This document shows positions 27,125 to 36,700 of a stretch of 64,000 bases of DNA, piece by piece. The first letter of the stretch is position 1. The number at the start of each line of letters is the position of its first letter. The notes beneath the pieces are model-generated. The model was given only the letters and a program-made list of their open reading frames with translations. It was not told the origin of the DNA and searched no databases. A program made the position numbers and the translations under genes. Location: positions 14,897-78,896 of the forward strand of contig JAZSQB010000016.1 of assembly GCA_045537695.1 (NCBI GenBank), given 5' to 3'. This DNA comes from RGIG2041 sp045537695 (GTDB taxonomy: Bacteria > Bacillota > Clostridia > UBA1381 > UMGS1253).

Positions 27125-27757
27125 TTATTTGGAAATCCAACTTTCGTCGGACGGATTGTTTCTAAACGCAATCAATCTTGCCTTGTCGTCAGCCTGAATG
27201 TAGCCTTCTTCTGCAGCCGCTTCTACAACCGCATCAAAATTAGAAAGGCTGATGTTCTTTACATTTGCAGCCGTCAGGCGGTCAAGACCTTTTTGCATAC
27301 CATAAGTAAAGATGCTGACAATACCGAGCACCTCTGCACCTGCTTCACGCAGTACATTTACAACATCGATGCAGCTGCCGCCGGTGGAAATCAAGTCCTC
27401 GACAACAACCACCTTCTGCCCCTTTTCGAGTCTGCCTTCAATCTGATTCTGTCTGCCGTGGTCCTTTGCACCAGAGCGCACATAGCCCATCGGCATACCG
27501 AGCAGATGACCTGTGATCGCGGCATGCGCAATACCTGCGGTCGATGTACCCATCAGAACTTCTGCTTCCGGATAGTGCTTTTTAATCAGCTCTGCCAAAC
27601 CGTTTTCCACAGCGTTACGCGCTTCCACGTCTGTCAGTGTAAGACGGTTGTCGCAGTAAATCGGACTTTTGATACCGCTTGCCCAGGTAAACGGATCGTC
27701 CGGTCTTAAAAATACAGCTTTAATTCTCAAAAGATGCTTTGCAATTGTCTTTTCCAT
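27125..27757 (-). CDS. pyrE: Orotate phosphoribosyltransferase
   Basis: This 210-residue protein carries the PRPP motif [14 protein letters not shown] (about 116-129) and the substrate stretch [17 protein letters not shown]. It converts orotate and PRPP to OMP. It lies between pyrF and pyrB in the operon, with short spacers. Confidence 0.95.
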   Translation of the reverse strand: MEKTIAKHLLRIKAVFLRPDDPFTWASGIKSPIYCDNRLTLTDVEARNAVENGLAELIKKHYPEAEVLMGTSTAGIAHAAITGHLLGMPMGYVRSGAKDHGRQNQIEGRLEKGQKVVVVEDLISTGGSCIDVVNVLREAGAEVLGIVSIFTYGMQKGLDRLTAANVKNISLSNFDAVVEAAAEEGYIQADDKARLIAFRNNPSDESWISK

Positions 27758-27775
27758 TTTCTCTATCTCCTTAAA

Positions 27776-28474
27776 TTAATCTACAAATTCTTCCACACAG
27801 CGCAGATATGCCGCAACCGGATCCTCTGCCGCCGTCACCGGTCTGCCGACTACAATGTAGTCCGAACCGATTTCCTTTGCCTTTGCCGGTGTCATCACAC
27901 GCACCTGGTCACCCACATCGGAATCCGCAAAACGGATGCCCGGTGTTACGGTTACAAAATCCTTGCCGCAGCTGTCATGTACAACCTTTGCTTCCAACGG
28001 AGAACATACAACGCCGTCCAGACCCGAAGCCGCCGCATTCTTTGCATAGTGCATAACCGTTTCCGGCATACTCTTTTCAATCAACAGCTCTTCGTGCATC
28101 GCTTCTTCGCTGGTACTGGTCAGCTGTGTTACCGCAATCAAAATCGGACGTGTACCATCCGGACGGGTAAGACCCTCCAGCGCCGCCTTCATCATTGCGC
28201 TTGCGCCGGATGCGTGCAGGTTTGTCATATCCACATCCAGTTTAGAAAGCACTGCCATACTCTTTTTTACCGTGTTCGGAATGTCGTGTAATTTTAAATC
28301 CAGGAAAATCTTGTGACCGCGCGCCTTGATTTCACGCACGATTTCCGGACCTGCCGCATAAAACAGCTCCATACCGATTTTCACAAACGGCTTTCTGCCG
28401 GTGAACTTGTCTAAAAACGCAAGCACCTCATCTCTGCCGGAAAAGTCACATGCAATAATAACATCCTTACCCAT
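27776..28474 (-). CDS. pyrF: Orotidine-5'-phosphate decarboxylase
   Basis: This 232-residue TIM-barrel protein shows [15 protein letters not shown], the catalytic [15 protein letters not shown] (D-x-K-x-x-D, near 57-71), [10 protein letters not shown] and [14 protein letters not shown]. It yields UMP, the last step of the de novo route. Confidence 0.95.
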   Translation of the reverse strand: MGKDVIIACDFSGRDEVLAFLDKFTGRKPFVKIGMELFYAAGPEIVREIKARGHKIFLDLKLHDIPNTVKKSMAVLSKLDVDMTNLHASGASAMMKAALEGLTRPDGTRPILIAVTQLTSTSEEAMHEELLIEKSMPETVMHYAKNAAASGLDGVVCSPLEAKVVHDSCGKDFVTVTPGIRFADSDVGDQVRVMTPAKAKEIGSDYIVVGRPVTAAEDPVAAYLRCVEEFVD

Positions 28475-28504
28475 TTTTATCTCCCCTTACAATAAATTTC
28501 TGTT

Positions 28505-29416
28505 TTAGTGTGCCGCACCGATAATTTCGGAAAGGCTTGTGATACCGTATTTCTCCATGGCTGCCGGTAAATCATTGATAATATCACGGCACGCATACGG
28601 ATTGACAAGATTTGCCGCACCGACCTGCACCGCCGTTGCACCGGCAAGCATAAATTCCAAAACATCTTCTGCGCTCATTACGCCGCCCATACCGATAATC
28701 GGAATTTTAACGGCTTCGTATACCTGGTATACCATGCGCACAGCCACCGGCTTGATTGCACCGCCGGAAAGACCGCCCGTCTTGTTTGCTAAGAGCGGCT
28801 TTTTCTTTTTCAAATCAATCTGCATGCCCATGAGTGTGTTAATCAGGCTGATACCGTCTGCCCCGGCTTCTTCACACGCCTTTGCAATGGATGCAATATC
28901 CGTTACATTCGGTGAAAGCTTGATGTAGAGCGGCTTGGTCGTTACCGCACGCACCGCTTTTGTAATCTTTGCCGCACTTTCTGCACTTGTACCGAAGCTT
29001 AAACCGCCGCCGTGTACATTCGGGCAGGAAATGTTGACTTCAATCCAGCCGACCTGCTCTTCCTTGTCCATTCTTTCCACAACGGTGACATACTCTTCCT
29101 CGGAAAAGCCGCTGACGTTCGCCATCACCGGCTTGTTGAAAATCTTTTTCAGCGCCGGAAGCTCCTCGGAGATGACCTTATCCACACCCGGATTCTGCAG
29201 ACCTACGGCATTGAGCATACCGCCGCACGTCTCCGCAATACGCGGTGTCGCATTACCGAAGCGCGGATTTAAGGTTGTGCCCTTAAACGAAAATGTACCT
29301 AAACAGTTAATATCATAAATTTCAGCAAATTCACGACCGAACCCGAAGGTTCCGCTCGCCGGAATCACCGGATTGTCGATTGTAATGCCGCTGAGTACTA
29401 CTTTAGTGTCTACCAT
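28505..29416 (-). CDS. pyrD: Dihydroorotate dehydrogenase, class 1B catalytic subunit
   Basis: This 303-residue FMN barrel has NISCPNVHGGG with active-site C131, which marks the class 1B (NAD-dependent, PyrK-partnered) type, plus INTLMGMQID and IGMGGVMSAEDV. The start overlaps the pyrK end by 7 nt, matching their obligate complex. Confidence 0.95.
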   Translation of the reverse strand: MVDTKVVLSGITIDNPVIPASGTFGFGREFAEIYDINCLGTFSFKGTTLNPRFGNATPRIAETCGGMLNAVGLQNPGVDKVISEELPALKKIFNKPVMANVSGFSEEEYVTVVERMDKEEQVGWIEVNISCPNVHGGGLSFGTSAESAAKITKAVRAVTTKPLYIKLSPNVTDIASIAKACEEAGADGISLINTLMGMQIDLKKKKPLLANKTGGLSGGAIKPVAVRMVYQVYEAVKIPIIGMGGVMSAEDVLEFMLAGATAVQVGAANLVNPYACRDIINDLPAAMEKYGITSLSEIIGAAH

Positions 29417-30141
29417 ATGATTTCCTCCCGCTCTAAAACCGGTCCGTCCTTACAGATACGTTTGTTACCGTATTTGGTTTCACAGGTGCATCCCATGCAT
29501 GCGCCGAAGCCGCAACCCATGCGCTCTTCAAAGCTGAGCTGTCCGCTCGTGGTCGCACACGCATCAATGGCTTTGAGCATCGGTTCCGGTCCGCAGGTGT
29601 AAAAATACGAATACGCAAGTGTTTTGAGTGCATCCGTTACAAAACCCTTGACGCCGTAACTGCCGTCTGCCGTTGTTACGATTGTATCTGCGCCGAGTGC
29701 CTTGAACCTGTCTTCATAGAAAATTTCATCTTTTCCGTTAAAGCCTAAAATCACGGTCGGTTTCTTGCCTTCGCCGAGCAATTGCTTGCAAAGGTTGTAC
29801 ATTGGCGGTACGCCTGCGCCGCCGCCGAGCAGCACCGGATTTTCTCCGCTCTTGCTTGTATCAAACCCGTTGCCGAGTCCGACTAAAACATCCAGCTTTT
29901 CGTCGGCAGTCATTTTCTTCATCTTCTCTGTACCCTTGCCGACCGCTTTGTAAATCAGGGTCAGCTCACCATCTTTATAATCACAAACCGAAATCGGTCT
30001 GCGCAGGAAAAAGCCGTCCAGCTGAATGTTTACAAACTGTCCCGGTGCCGTCAGGGCACTTGTATCGCCTGCAAGCACCATCTCATAGGTGTTTTTCGCA
30101 AGCTCTGTATTGCTTTTGATTTCAAATATTGTCTGCATCAT
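29410..30141 (-). CDS. pyrK: Dihydroorotate dehydrogenase electron-transfer subunit
   Basis: This 243-residue protein has an FAD domain (RRPISVCDY), an NAD domain (GGGAGVPPMYNL) and a C-terminal [2Fe-2S] site built from CGFGACMGCTCE plus a later Cys. It passes electrons from PyrD to NAD. The ATG overlaps the pyrC stop (ATGA arrangement). Confidence 0.94.
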   Translation of the reverse strand: MMQTIFEIKSNTELAKNTYEMVLAGDTSALTAPGQFVNIQLDGFFLRRPISVCDYKDGELTLIYKAVGKGTEKMKKMTADEKLDVLVGLGNGFDTSKSGENPVLLGGGAGVPPMYNLCKQLLGEGKKPTVILGFNGKDEIFYEDRFKALGADTIVTTADGSYGVKGFVTDALKTLAYSYFYTCGPEPMLKAIDACATTSGQLSFEERMGCGFGACMGCTCETKYGNKRICKDGPVLEREEIIW

Positions 30142-31361
30142 CCCAGTATCTCCTTATCTGCCCATACGACCTTGTCGCCGACAACCGTCATCAGGCATTT
30201 TCCGTAGACCTCATGTCCCGCAAACGGTGTGCTCTTGCCTTTGGAAACAAAGTCCGCCGGGTCTACCGTATATTTCGCATCCAAATCCCATACGCTAAAG
30301 CCGTTTTCCTCAAACCCGAAACGGCGGCGCGGTGCATAAACCATCAATTCCATCAGCTTGTCCAATGTCATTTTCCTCGTCTTTACAAACGCGGTATAGA
30401 GCACCGGAAACGCTGTTTCAATACCAACGACACCCATCGCACTGCCCGAAAGTCCCTTTGCCTTTTCTTCGGCACTGTGCGGCGCATGGTCGGTTGCAAT
30501 CATATCAATCGTGCCGTCTAAAATACCGGCAATCAGTGCATCTCTGTCTTCTGCGCTGCGCAGTGGCGGATTCATCTTGAATCTGCCTTCCTCCTGCAAA
30601 TCCGCATCACAGAGCGTCAGATAATGCGGGCCTGTTTCACAGGTCACATCAATACCCTTCGCCTTTGCCTGACGGATGATTTCCACGCTTTCCTTCGTAG
30701 AAACATGGCAAACATGATAACGCCCCCCGATTTCTTCCACCAGCTTTAAATCTCTGGCAATCGGTTCATACTCACTTGCCGAGCAAATCCCCTTATGACC
30801 GTGCGCTTTGGCATATTCACCGTCGTGAATATAGCCGCCGTTGACAAGCGTCATATCCTCACAGTGGGCAACAATCATCTTGCCGAGCGCCTTTGCTTTT
30901 TCCATTGCCGCGCGCATCAGCGCTTCATCGGCAACACCTCTGCCGTCATCGCTGAACCCGCAGACATACGGTGCCATCACATCCAAATCCGCAAGCGCTT
31001 TGCCCTGTTCGCCGACGGTAATCGAGCCGTACGGCACAACGGCAATGCAAGCGTCCTTTTCAATAATATCAAGCTGTAATTTCAAATGCTCCATGCTGTC
31101 CGGTACCGGATTTAAGTTCGGCATACTGCACACCTGCGTATAACCGCCGCGTGCACAGGCATAAGTGCCCGATGCAATCGTCTCCTTATAAGAAAAACCC
31201 GGCTCACGCAAATGCACATGTACATCGGCAAAACCGGGCAAAACAGCATATTTACTTAAATCAACACAAATACCATCTCCGCATCTGTCGTCAGAAAACA
31301 CGCATCCCTTGGTCGGCGCAGCGTTTCCGTATAGCGGTGTGTTGGTAAACGTATATTTCAT
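30138..31361 (-). CDS. pyrC: Dihydroorotase
   Basis: About 407 residues from ATG 31361, chosen because GGGGGAAG lies just upstream and the earlier open frame runs through the leader and promoter. Metal ligands: DVHVHLREPG (HxH), the GYIHDGEY region, CHVSTKESVE and IATDHAPHS. It closes carbamoyl-aspartate to dihydroorotate. First gene of the pyr operon. Confidence 0.93.
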   Translation of the reverse strand: MKYTFTNTPLYGNAAPTKGCVFSDDRCGDGICVDLSKYAVLPGFADVHVHLREPGFSYKETIASGTYACARGGYTQVCSMPNLNPVPDSMEHLKLQLDIIEKDACIAVVPYGSITVGEQGKALADLDVMAPYVCGFSDDGRGVADEALMRAAMEKAKALGKMIVAHCEDMTLVNGGYIHDGEYAKAHGHKGICSASEYEPIARDLKLVEEIGGRYHVCHVSTKESVEIIRQAKAKGIDVTCETGPHYLTLCDADLQEEGRFKMNPPLRSAEDRDALIAGILDGTIDMIATDHAPHSAEEKAKGLSGSAMGVVGIETAFPVLYTAFVKTRKMTLDKLMELMVYAPRRRFGFEENGFSVWDLDAKYTVDPADFVSKGKSTPFAGHEVYGKCLMTVVGDKVVWADKEILG

Positions 31362-31381
31362 CTTTCTTCCCCCATAAAAAA

Positions 31382-31402
31382 TCCTGCCGGAAGCCGCAGG
31401 TT
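31382..31402 (-). terminator. Hairpin with U-run in the pyr leader (possible attenuator)
   Basis: On the minus strand CCTGCGGCTTCCGGCAGG is followed by a T6 run just before the pyrC ribosome site. This is the layout of a transcription attenuator. I do not see a clear PyrR-binding consensus, so the sensing mechanism is unknown. Confidence 0.5.
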
Positions 31403-31481
31403 TATTCTCGTCTGTATGCAGCCTGTCGCCGCATATCCATTTTAAAGTTATATCTATGCACATCTCTTAGCATCTTTTAAG

Positions 31482-31511
31482 ATTATATCATAACACAAAA
31501 GGCATTGTCAA
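31482..31511 (-). promoter_or_regulatory. Promoter of the pyr operon
   Basis: TTGACA (31511-31506) and TATAAT (31487-31482) with 18-bp spacing, giving a leader of about 115 nt before pyrC. Confidence 0.78.
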
Positions 31512-31555
31512 CGCTATCCGCACAGAAATCAAATTTAATCTTGCCGCATATTGCC

Positions 31556-31584
31556 TTGACAGTAGTGCTTTTTTATGATATACT
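31556..31584 (+). promoter_or_regulatory. Promoter in front of the four-helix-bundle pseudogene
   Basis: TTGACA (31556-31561) and TATACT (31579-31584), 17 bp apart, on the plus strand, about 70 bp ahead of the remnant ORF. The promoter outlived the gene or serves a small RNA. Confidence 0.65.
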
Positions 31585-31651
31585 GCTCATTGGCAAGCGC
31601 GCTAGACTTAGCTGCCGTCCTGTATGTGGAAAGTTGAACGTGAGTAACCAA

Positions 31652-31952
31652 ATGGAAAATGATATTGAAATTAAGAGTTTTAACTTTGCAGTCAGGATTG
31701 TCAATGTGTATAAGTATTTAACTGTCACAAAGAAAGAATATGTGCTTTCTAAGCAGTTACTTCGCAGAGGCTGAACAAGCGCCGAGCAAACCCGATTTTG
31801 TTTCAAAAATGAATATTGCATTAAATGAAACTTCAGAAACAAAGTATTAGATAAAACTCTTAGAGGCAACTGAATTTCTTTCTGAGAAAGAAAGCAAATC
31901 TCTTTAAGCTGATTGTATTGAATTGGAAAAATTGTTAGTAAGTATTATATAA
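31652..31952 (+). pseudogene. Broken four-helix-bundle protein gene (TIGR02436/S23 type)
   Basis: The frame reads MENDIEIKSFNFAVRIVNVY...VLSKQLLRRG and then stops. Shifted by one, family-like text resumes: AEQAPSKPDFVSKMN, IALNETSETKY*IKLLEA, TEFLSEKESKSL*ADCIELE, with TAG where Trp is expected (KYWIKLL) and a second stop later. The usual GTSIGAN segment between the halves is missing, so a deletion caused the frame change. It is related in family, not closely in sequence, to the intact gene at 63162-63512. Confidence 0.75.
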
Positions 31953-32005
31953 TCCTCAAAATAATAATTTTCAATTTTCCATTTTCAACTTTCAATTTAA
32001 TATCT

Positions 32006-32090
32006 GCGGATGTGGCGAAATTGGCATACGCGCAAGATTTAGGTTCTTGTGTCCCGAGACGTGCAGGTTCGACCCCTGTCATCCGCACCA
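32006..32090 (+). tRNA. tRNA-Leu (anticodon UAG)
   Basis: An 85-nt class II tRNA with encoded CCA. Acceptor GCGGATG pairs with CATCCGC. The anticodon stem CAAGA/TCTTG encloses TTTAGGT, anticodon TAG at 32040-32042. A variable arm and the TTCGA T-loop are present. Confidence 0.95.
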
Positions 32091-32093
32091 CCC

Positions 32094-32129
32094 AAAACAC
32101 TTATAGGTTTCTCCTATAAGTGTTTTATT
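32094..32129 (+). terminator. Terminator after tRNA-Leu
   Basis: A 14-bp stem (32094-32107 with 32113-32126) with 5-nt loop and T-rich tail, 4 nt past the CCA end. From here to 32251 I see nothing else. Confidence 0.85.
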
Positions 32130-32251
32130 ACTTCTTGATAAAATTTTATGCACCTTCCTGTAAGCTTTCATTATTAACAATGAAAATGTTTTACTAACTC
32201 CTCCTATCGCAAAACGCAAAAAGCAATGTGTACACATTGCTTTTTTGCCTA

Positions 32252-32833
32252 CTACTGTTCTTTAAATTTCACAGTGCCCTTGTCGGCGTCCATGGCTTCC
32301 ACAATCGCCAGTGATTCAAGCCTATACCCTAAATTGCGAATGACCGTACCGCCAATTTGAAAACCCTTTTCAACAGCAATGCCGATGCCTTCTACCATTG
32401 CCCCTGCCTCCTCCGCAATGGAAATCAAACCCTGCAGCGCACAACCGTTGGCAAGAAAGTCGTCCACAATCAGCACGTGGTCGCCTTTGCCCAAAAAGCG
32501 CTTGGATACAATGACCTGATTAGTGTTTTTATGGGTAAAGGATTCCACCGTTGCCACATACATATCGCCGTCAATATTCACGCTTTTGTTCTTTTTAGCA
32601 AACACCAGCGGCACGCCAAACGCACGCGCCACCGGATAGGCAATGGCAATACCGGATGCCTCAATCGTCAGCACCTTATTAATCGGCTTGTCCGCAAAGC
32701 GTCTGCGAAATTCTTCACCGATTTCATCTAACAGAGCAATATCCATCTGGTGATTTAAAAAGCTATCCACCTTCAGGACATTTCCCTGTTTTACAACGCC
32801 GTCTTTGGCAATACGTTCTTCTAAAAAGTTCAT
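32252..32833 (-). CDS. xpt: Xanthine phosphoribosyltransferase
   Basis: About 193 residues from ATG 32833 (MNFLEERIAKDG, the usual Xpt opening); an ATG at 32848 is the alternative. PRPP motif VLIVDDFLANGCAL near 120-133, plus KVLTIEASGIAIA and FAKKNKSVN. It salvages xanthine to XMP. It has its own promoter; no purine riboswitch is evident in the short leader. Confidence 0.92.
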   Translation of the reverse strand: MNFLEERIAKDGVVKQGNVLKVDSFLNHQMDIALLDEIGEEFRRRFADKPINKVLTIEASGIAIAYPVARAFGVPLVFAKKNKSVNIDGDMYVATVESFTHKNTNQVIVSKRFLGKGDHVLIVDDFLANGCALQGLISIAEEAGAMVEGIGIAVEKGFQIGGTVIRNLGYRLESLAIVEAMDADKGTVKFKEQ

Positions 32834-32868
32834 CCTATGCCACCCCATCCGAGCTAAGATTTTCTACT

Positions 32869-32897
32869 ATTGTAACACGCTTTGCGCCACTTGTCAA
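32869..32897 (-). promoter_or_regulatory. Promoter of xpt
   Basis: TTGACA (32897-32892), 17-bp spacer, TACAAT (32874-32869) on the minus strand; the leader is about 30 nt. Confidence 0.78.
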
Positions 32898-32918
32898 TGC
32901 CAGTAGAAAGCAGTCGAA

Positions 32919-33626
32919 TTATGCCTCATCCAAGCCATCTAACTGCACCTGGCTGCGCAAGGCATCCATACGTGCGTCCAACTCAGCGCTTAAGCTTGCG
33001 CATTCCAAAAGCTCCTGCGCCATCGCATCCGTAAAGACAAAATCCTTTTTATAGCGCAGCTGATGCTCCAGGCTTGCCCAAAAATCCATCGCAATCGTGC
33101 GGAGTTGAATCTCCACGCGCATTTCTCGCTTTTCGTGCGCCAGGAAAATGGGCACCGTAACAATCAGGTGCAAGCTTCTGTAGCCGTTCGGTTTTGGATT
33201 GGCAATATAGTCCTTTTTCGCAATCAGGCAAATATCATCCTGCTTTAAAAGCGCATCCGCCAACATATACACATCCTGCGGAAAGGAGCATACCACCCGC
33301 ACGCCGGCAATATCGTTTAAGCTCTGCTCCATGGATTCTACCGTAAACGGCAACCCTCTGCCGATCAGCTTTTCGCGCATGCTGAACATACTTTTAATAC
33401 GGCTTTTAATGTCGTTGATGGGGTTACGATCCAAACGCAGGGAAAACTCCTCGTTTAACACATTAAACTTCGTCTCCACTTCCATCATCGCACAGCGATA
33501 ATATGCCATCAGCTTGGAAAACTCGTGCGCTTTTTCCTGCGCCTCTTCCACAAAGTCCTCGCCGAAATAGTCCACAATATGCTTTTGAAACGCCTGCATA
33601 TCCTTAAATGCATTCACATTTTTCAT
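32919..33626 (-). CDS. Small alarmone synthetase (RelA/SpoT-like GTP pyrophosphokinase)
   Basis: This 235-residue stand-alone synthetase domain lacks hydrolase and TGS domains. Motifs: IKSRIKSMFSMREKL, DIAGVRVVCSF, KPNGYRSLHLIV and VEIQLRTIAMDFWASLEHQL. These match the YjbM/RelQ-type enzymes that make (p)ppGpp from GTP/GDP and ATP. The C-terminal helix may drive tetramer formation as in RelQ. AGGTGAG RBS, ATG 33626. Confidence 0.9.
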   Translation of the reverse strand: MKNVNAFKDMQAFQKHIVDYFGEDFVEEAQEKAHEFSKLMAYYRCAMMEVETKFNVLNEEFSLRLDRNPINDIKSRIKSMFSMREKLIGRGLPFTVESMEQSLNDIAGVRVVCSFPQDVYMLADALLKQDDICLIAKKDYIANPKPNGYRSLHLIVTVPIFLAHEKREMRVEIQLRTIAMDFWASLEHQLRYKKDFVFTDAMAQELLECASLSAELDARMDALRSQVQLDGLDEA

Positions 33627-33734
33627 GCTGTCTCACCTCGGTTTCTATTGTAACGCATTTCGACAAAATTTGCAAGGTAATATAATCTTTCAATTGCCAA
33701 GTCATCCAGCGCAACCTACATTACTATCGCACAT

Positions 33735-33769
33735 AAAAATCCAGTAGGCAATATGCCTACTGGATTTTT
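33735..33769 (-). terminator. Terminator of the giant secreted protein gene
   Basis: A 16-bp perfect stem (33735-33750 with 33754-33769) with a 3-nt loop, rich in A/T at its ends, just past the stop at 33779. Confidence 0.85.
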
Positions 33770-33778
33770 ATTGCTTTT

Positions 33779-36700
33779 TTACTGAACAACTATAGCCGTA
33801 GTTGCCGTCACTGTCGAGAACATACCCTGGTAAGACGCTGTAATCTTTGCTCTGCCCTTACCTACACAGGTCACAAGACCATTTGCATCTACAGTTGCAA
33901 CTGCCGGGTTGTCGCTTGTAAATACAACACCGTCAACAGCTACTTCGACGCCCTTGCCGTTGAATGCCTGCACAAACAGCTGCTTCGTGCCGCCAACTGT
34001 ACCCTGTACCTCATTACTTGCGAAGTAAAGCGGCCAGAACTGCATATCGGTCTCCATCTGTTCTTTGGAGGTATAGAAGCAAACCTCGCTATAACTGCTG
34101 TAGGTACCGCCGCTTGAATCACCCTTACCGTTAATTCGGAAGAATTTTGCTGTCTTACCGTCTAACAGGAAGATATCCGGCATAACGGTTGTACCGCTTG
34201 TTTGTGTATCGAGCACCTGTTCCCAGGTTTCGCCGTCCATAGAAATCTCTGCGTTAAAGATAAAGCTGCGCGGCTCGCCTTTTGAATCTGCCATACCGGC
34301 AAGACCAAATGCATACAGACTCACCGGCTCTCTGAATTCATAGCAAATCCATGCCGGAGACTGACCTGACCAACGGTTCACCAACTCCTTGGAAATGATG
34401 TTATCCATCGTACCGAATTCCACATACTTATCGTGACCTGTAGAGAAGGTAACATGCTCTGCCGGCTGTCTGCTGATTTCTGCCGGAGGATCTTTCTCGA
34501 TCGGTACACTTAATTGCAATTTGCTTATATTGCTTGTGCTGTTCGTACCAAACTGCCCTTCAAATTTATCGGCTACAAATGTAATGGTATATGTTTTTTC
34601 GCCGATTGTAAAGCTTGCTGTGTTGCCGTTTTGTGCAACCGGCGCACCGCTTGTCAGCGTTACGGTCGGGATATTGCCTTCCGTAATCATGTAATAGTCT
34701 GTCTTATCCGTCGTAAAGGCGGTCATTTCCTTGCCGTCCAGCAGCACACGCTCCGAAAGCATCGAAATGATATTTGCCTTTTCTGCTTCTGTGTATTCCA
34801 TCACATTGTCCGAAATCACAATCAAGCCTCTGTCGTCCCAGAGTACCTGCTTACCGAGTGCCTCTACGAGCGCACGGAGCGGAATCAGCGTTCTCGCATT
34901 ATAGGTATTTGCCGGAACATCCAGGATTTTTTCCACACCATTTACATACATCTTGTCAGAGCCAATCTGCAAGCTAATGTTGGTTTGTCCCTGCATGACC
35001 GTTACCGTCTGCGTTGCATCGTCCCAACCAACCCTAGCATCAAAGCTTTCTGCAATAAATCTTACCGGCACGAGTGTTCTGCCGTTTTCCGTAAACGGAT
35101 ATACATCGGCGTTCGCCGTATCTACATAGGTTCTGTTGCCCTTATCAAGCACCACTGGGCTGTTTAAGAAAAGTGCAACCGCATCGCCTGCCTGTCTTGC
35201 AGTCGGGATTGCATTGTCCGAAACGGACCAGCTGTCCATCGGCAATACCGGTGTCAATTTCTCCGGTGCAGCTTCACCCGCATCCAGCGGTACAAACTCA
35301 ACCGTAAGAGTTGTCTCAGTTACATTCTGCATATGAATGCCCAATTTGAACATATCCTGATACTTTTCATCCGGTGCAACCGGTGAAGTCGGAAGCGGTC
35401 TTGCCTGCATAATCTGGAAGGTTGCATCCACAGGACCTTGTGTAATGGCAACATACATTCTTTCTTTGCCGACCGTCAGAAGTGCGCTCTTTTTGTCTGC
35501 CGAAAGCAGAATATCGCCATCCGTATGCGCAAACCACCAAAGTTCAGACGGCTTTTTCATCTTCACTTCATCCTGCAAAACAACCGACTGTCTGTCCTTG
35601 GTCATATACATACCGCGCTTTGCAGAAACGAAATCCGAACTGCTCTTCGTCATATCCAGAATGGAAAATGCTTCATTTTCTGCTTCTTCGTGACGGACAA
35701 AGCTTGCCTGGGCATCCTTAGGCTGTTCAAAGCCTTCACCCGGATTTACAACCAGCGTATTTTGTCCCTCTGCGCGCTGGACATAATACATATAGCCACT
35801 GTAAAGCGCCGAATAATTCGCTCGGCCAATCGTACGCACAAAGCGTTCTCCGTTTGCATCAATCACAAATGTACCAAGTGAGTTATGCATATGCCCCGCA
35901 TTATTTGCACCACCCTGCATCGCTGCATAGAGCGCATTATCATCCGTCCAGGAGGAGCGGAAGTTTGCCACCTGCGCATCGTCCTTGGCATTAAATGTTT
36001 TATCCAGCGCTACGCCGTCCATGCTTTCCTGCGCATCTGCGTCGTAGTAGAGAATTGCAAAATACGGATAATCCACATCGCTGCCGACACGGCGAATGCG
36101 CTCATTGAGCATCCATGTATAATCCGGGCGGTCAAACTTGTTTGCCAGCCAATATATAGACGGGTCAATCGCTAAGGCCTCGCTGCCGTCACCGAAGTTG
36201 AACATCTTCTCCGGCCCCGATGTATACAGCCAGTAATCGCCCATATACCGAATCATCGGCGTTTCATAATACCACGCCAGATCCGCCGGCATTTCATAGC
36301 CTTCCACAAATGCAGTTTCACACTGTGCCACGAAATAAACCATAAATTCAGATGTAAGCCCCCAGTAAGAAGGACCTTCCGGGAAACCGCCGTCCGTACC
36401 GAATGCCTCGACCGGGATTCTGCCGTACTTAAGCGCTCCCTTGAACAAAAACTCCGAAACCTCCGGAATTTCATCTGCAAATGCAAGGGCAACACCTGCC
36501 GCACACGCATTTGCAAGCATTGCTCTGTTCGTTGAGCCGCCGGCAATGTCCGCTTCCTTGATTGCGCCGTCATAAGCACGCACGTGCTGCCAAATTGCCT
36601 GGCGCTTTACAATCTCAATAATTTCTAAGCGCTCTGCTTCCGTAAGACCGTAATACGCCCAGTCGTAGAAGCATGCAATACCGTACATCAGCTCGGACGG

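Noticed and set aside
31505..31774. 89-residue plus-strand ORF beginning in the pyr promoter
   Set aside because: Only its second half, from 31652, is family-like; the first half overlaps promoter sequence and has no ribosome site.
32834..32900. Purine riboswitch ahead of xpt
   Set aside because: The promoter at 32869-32897 leaves a leader of only about 30 nt, too short for an aptamer.
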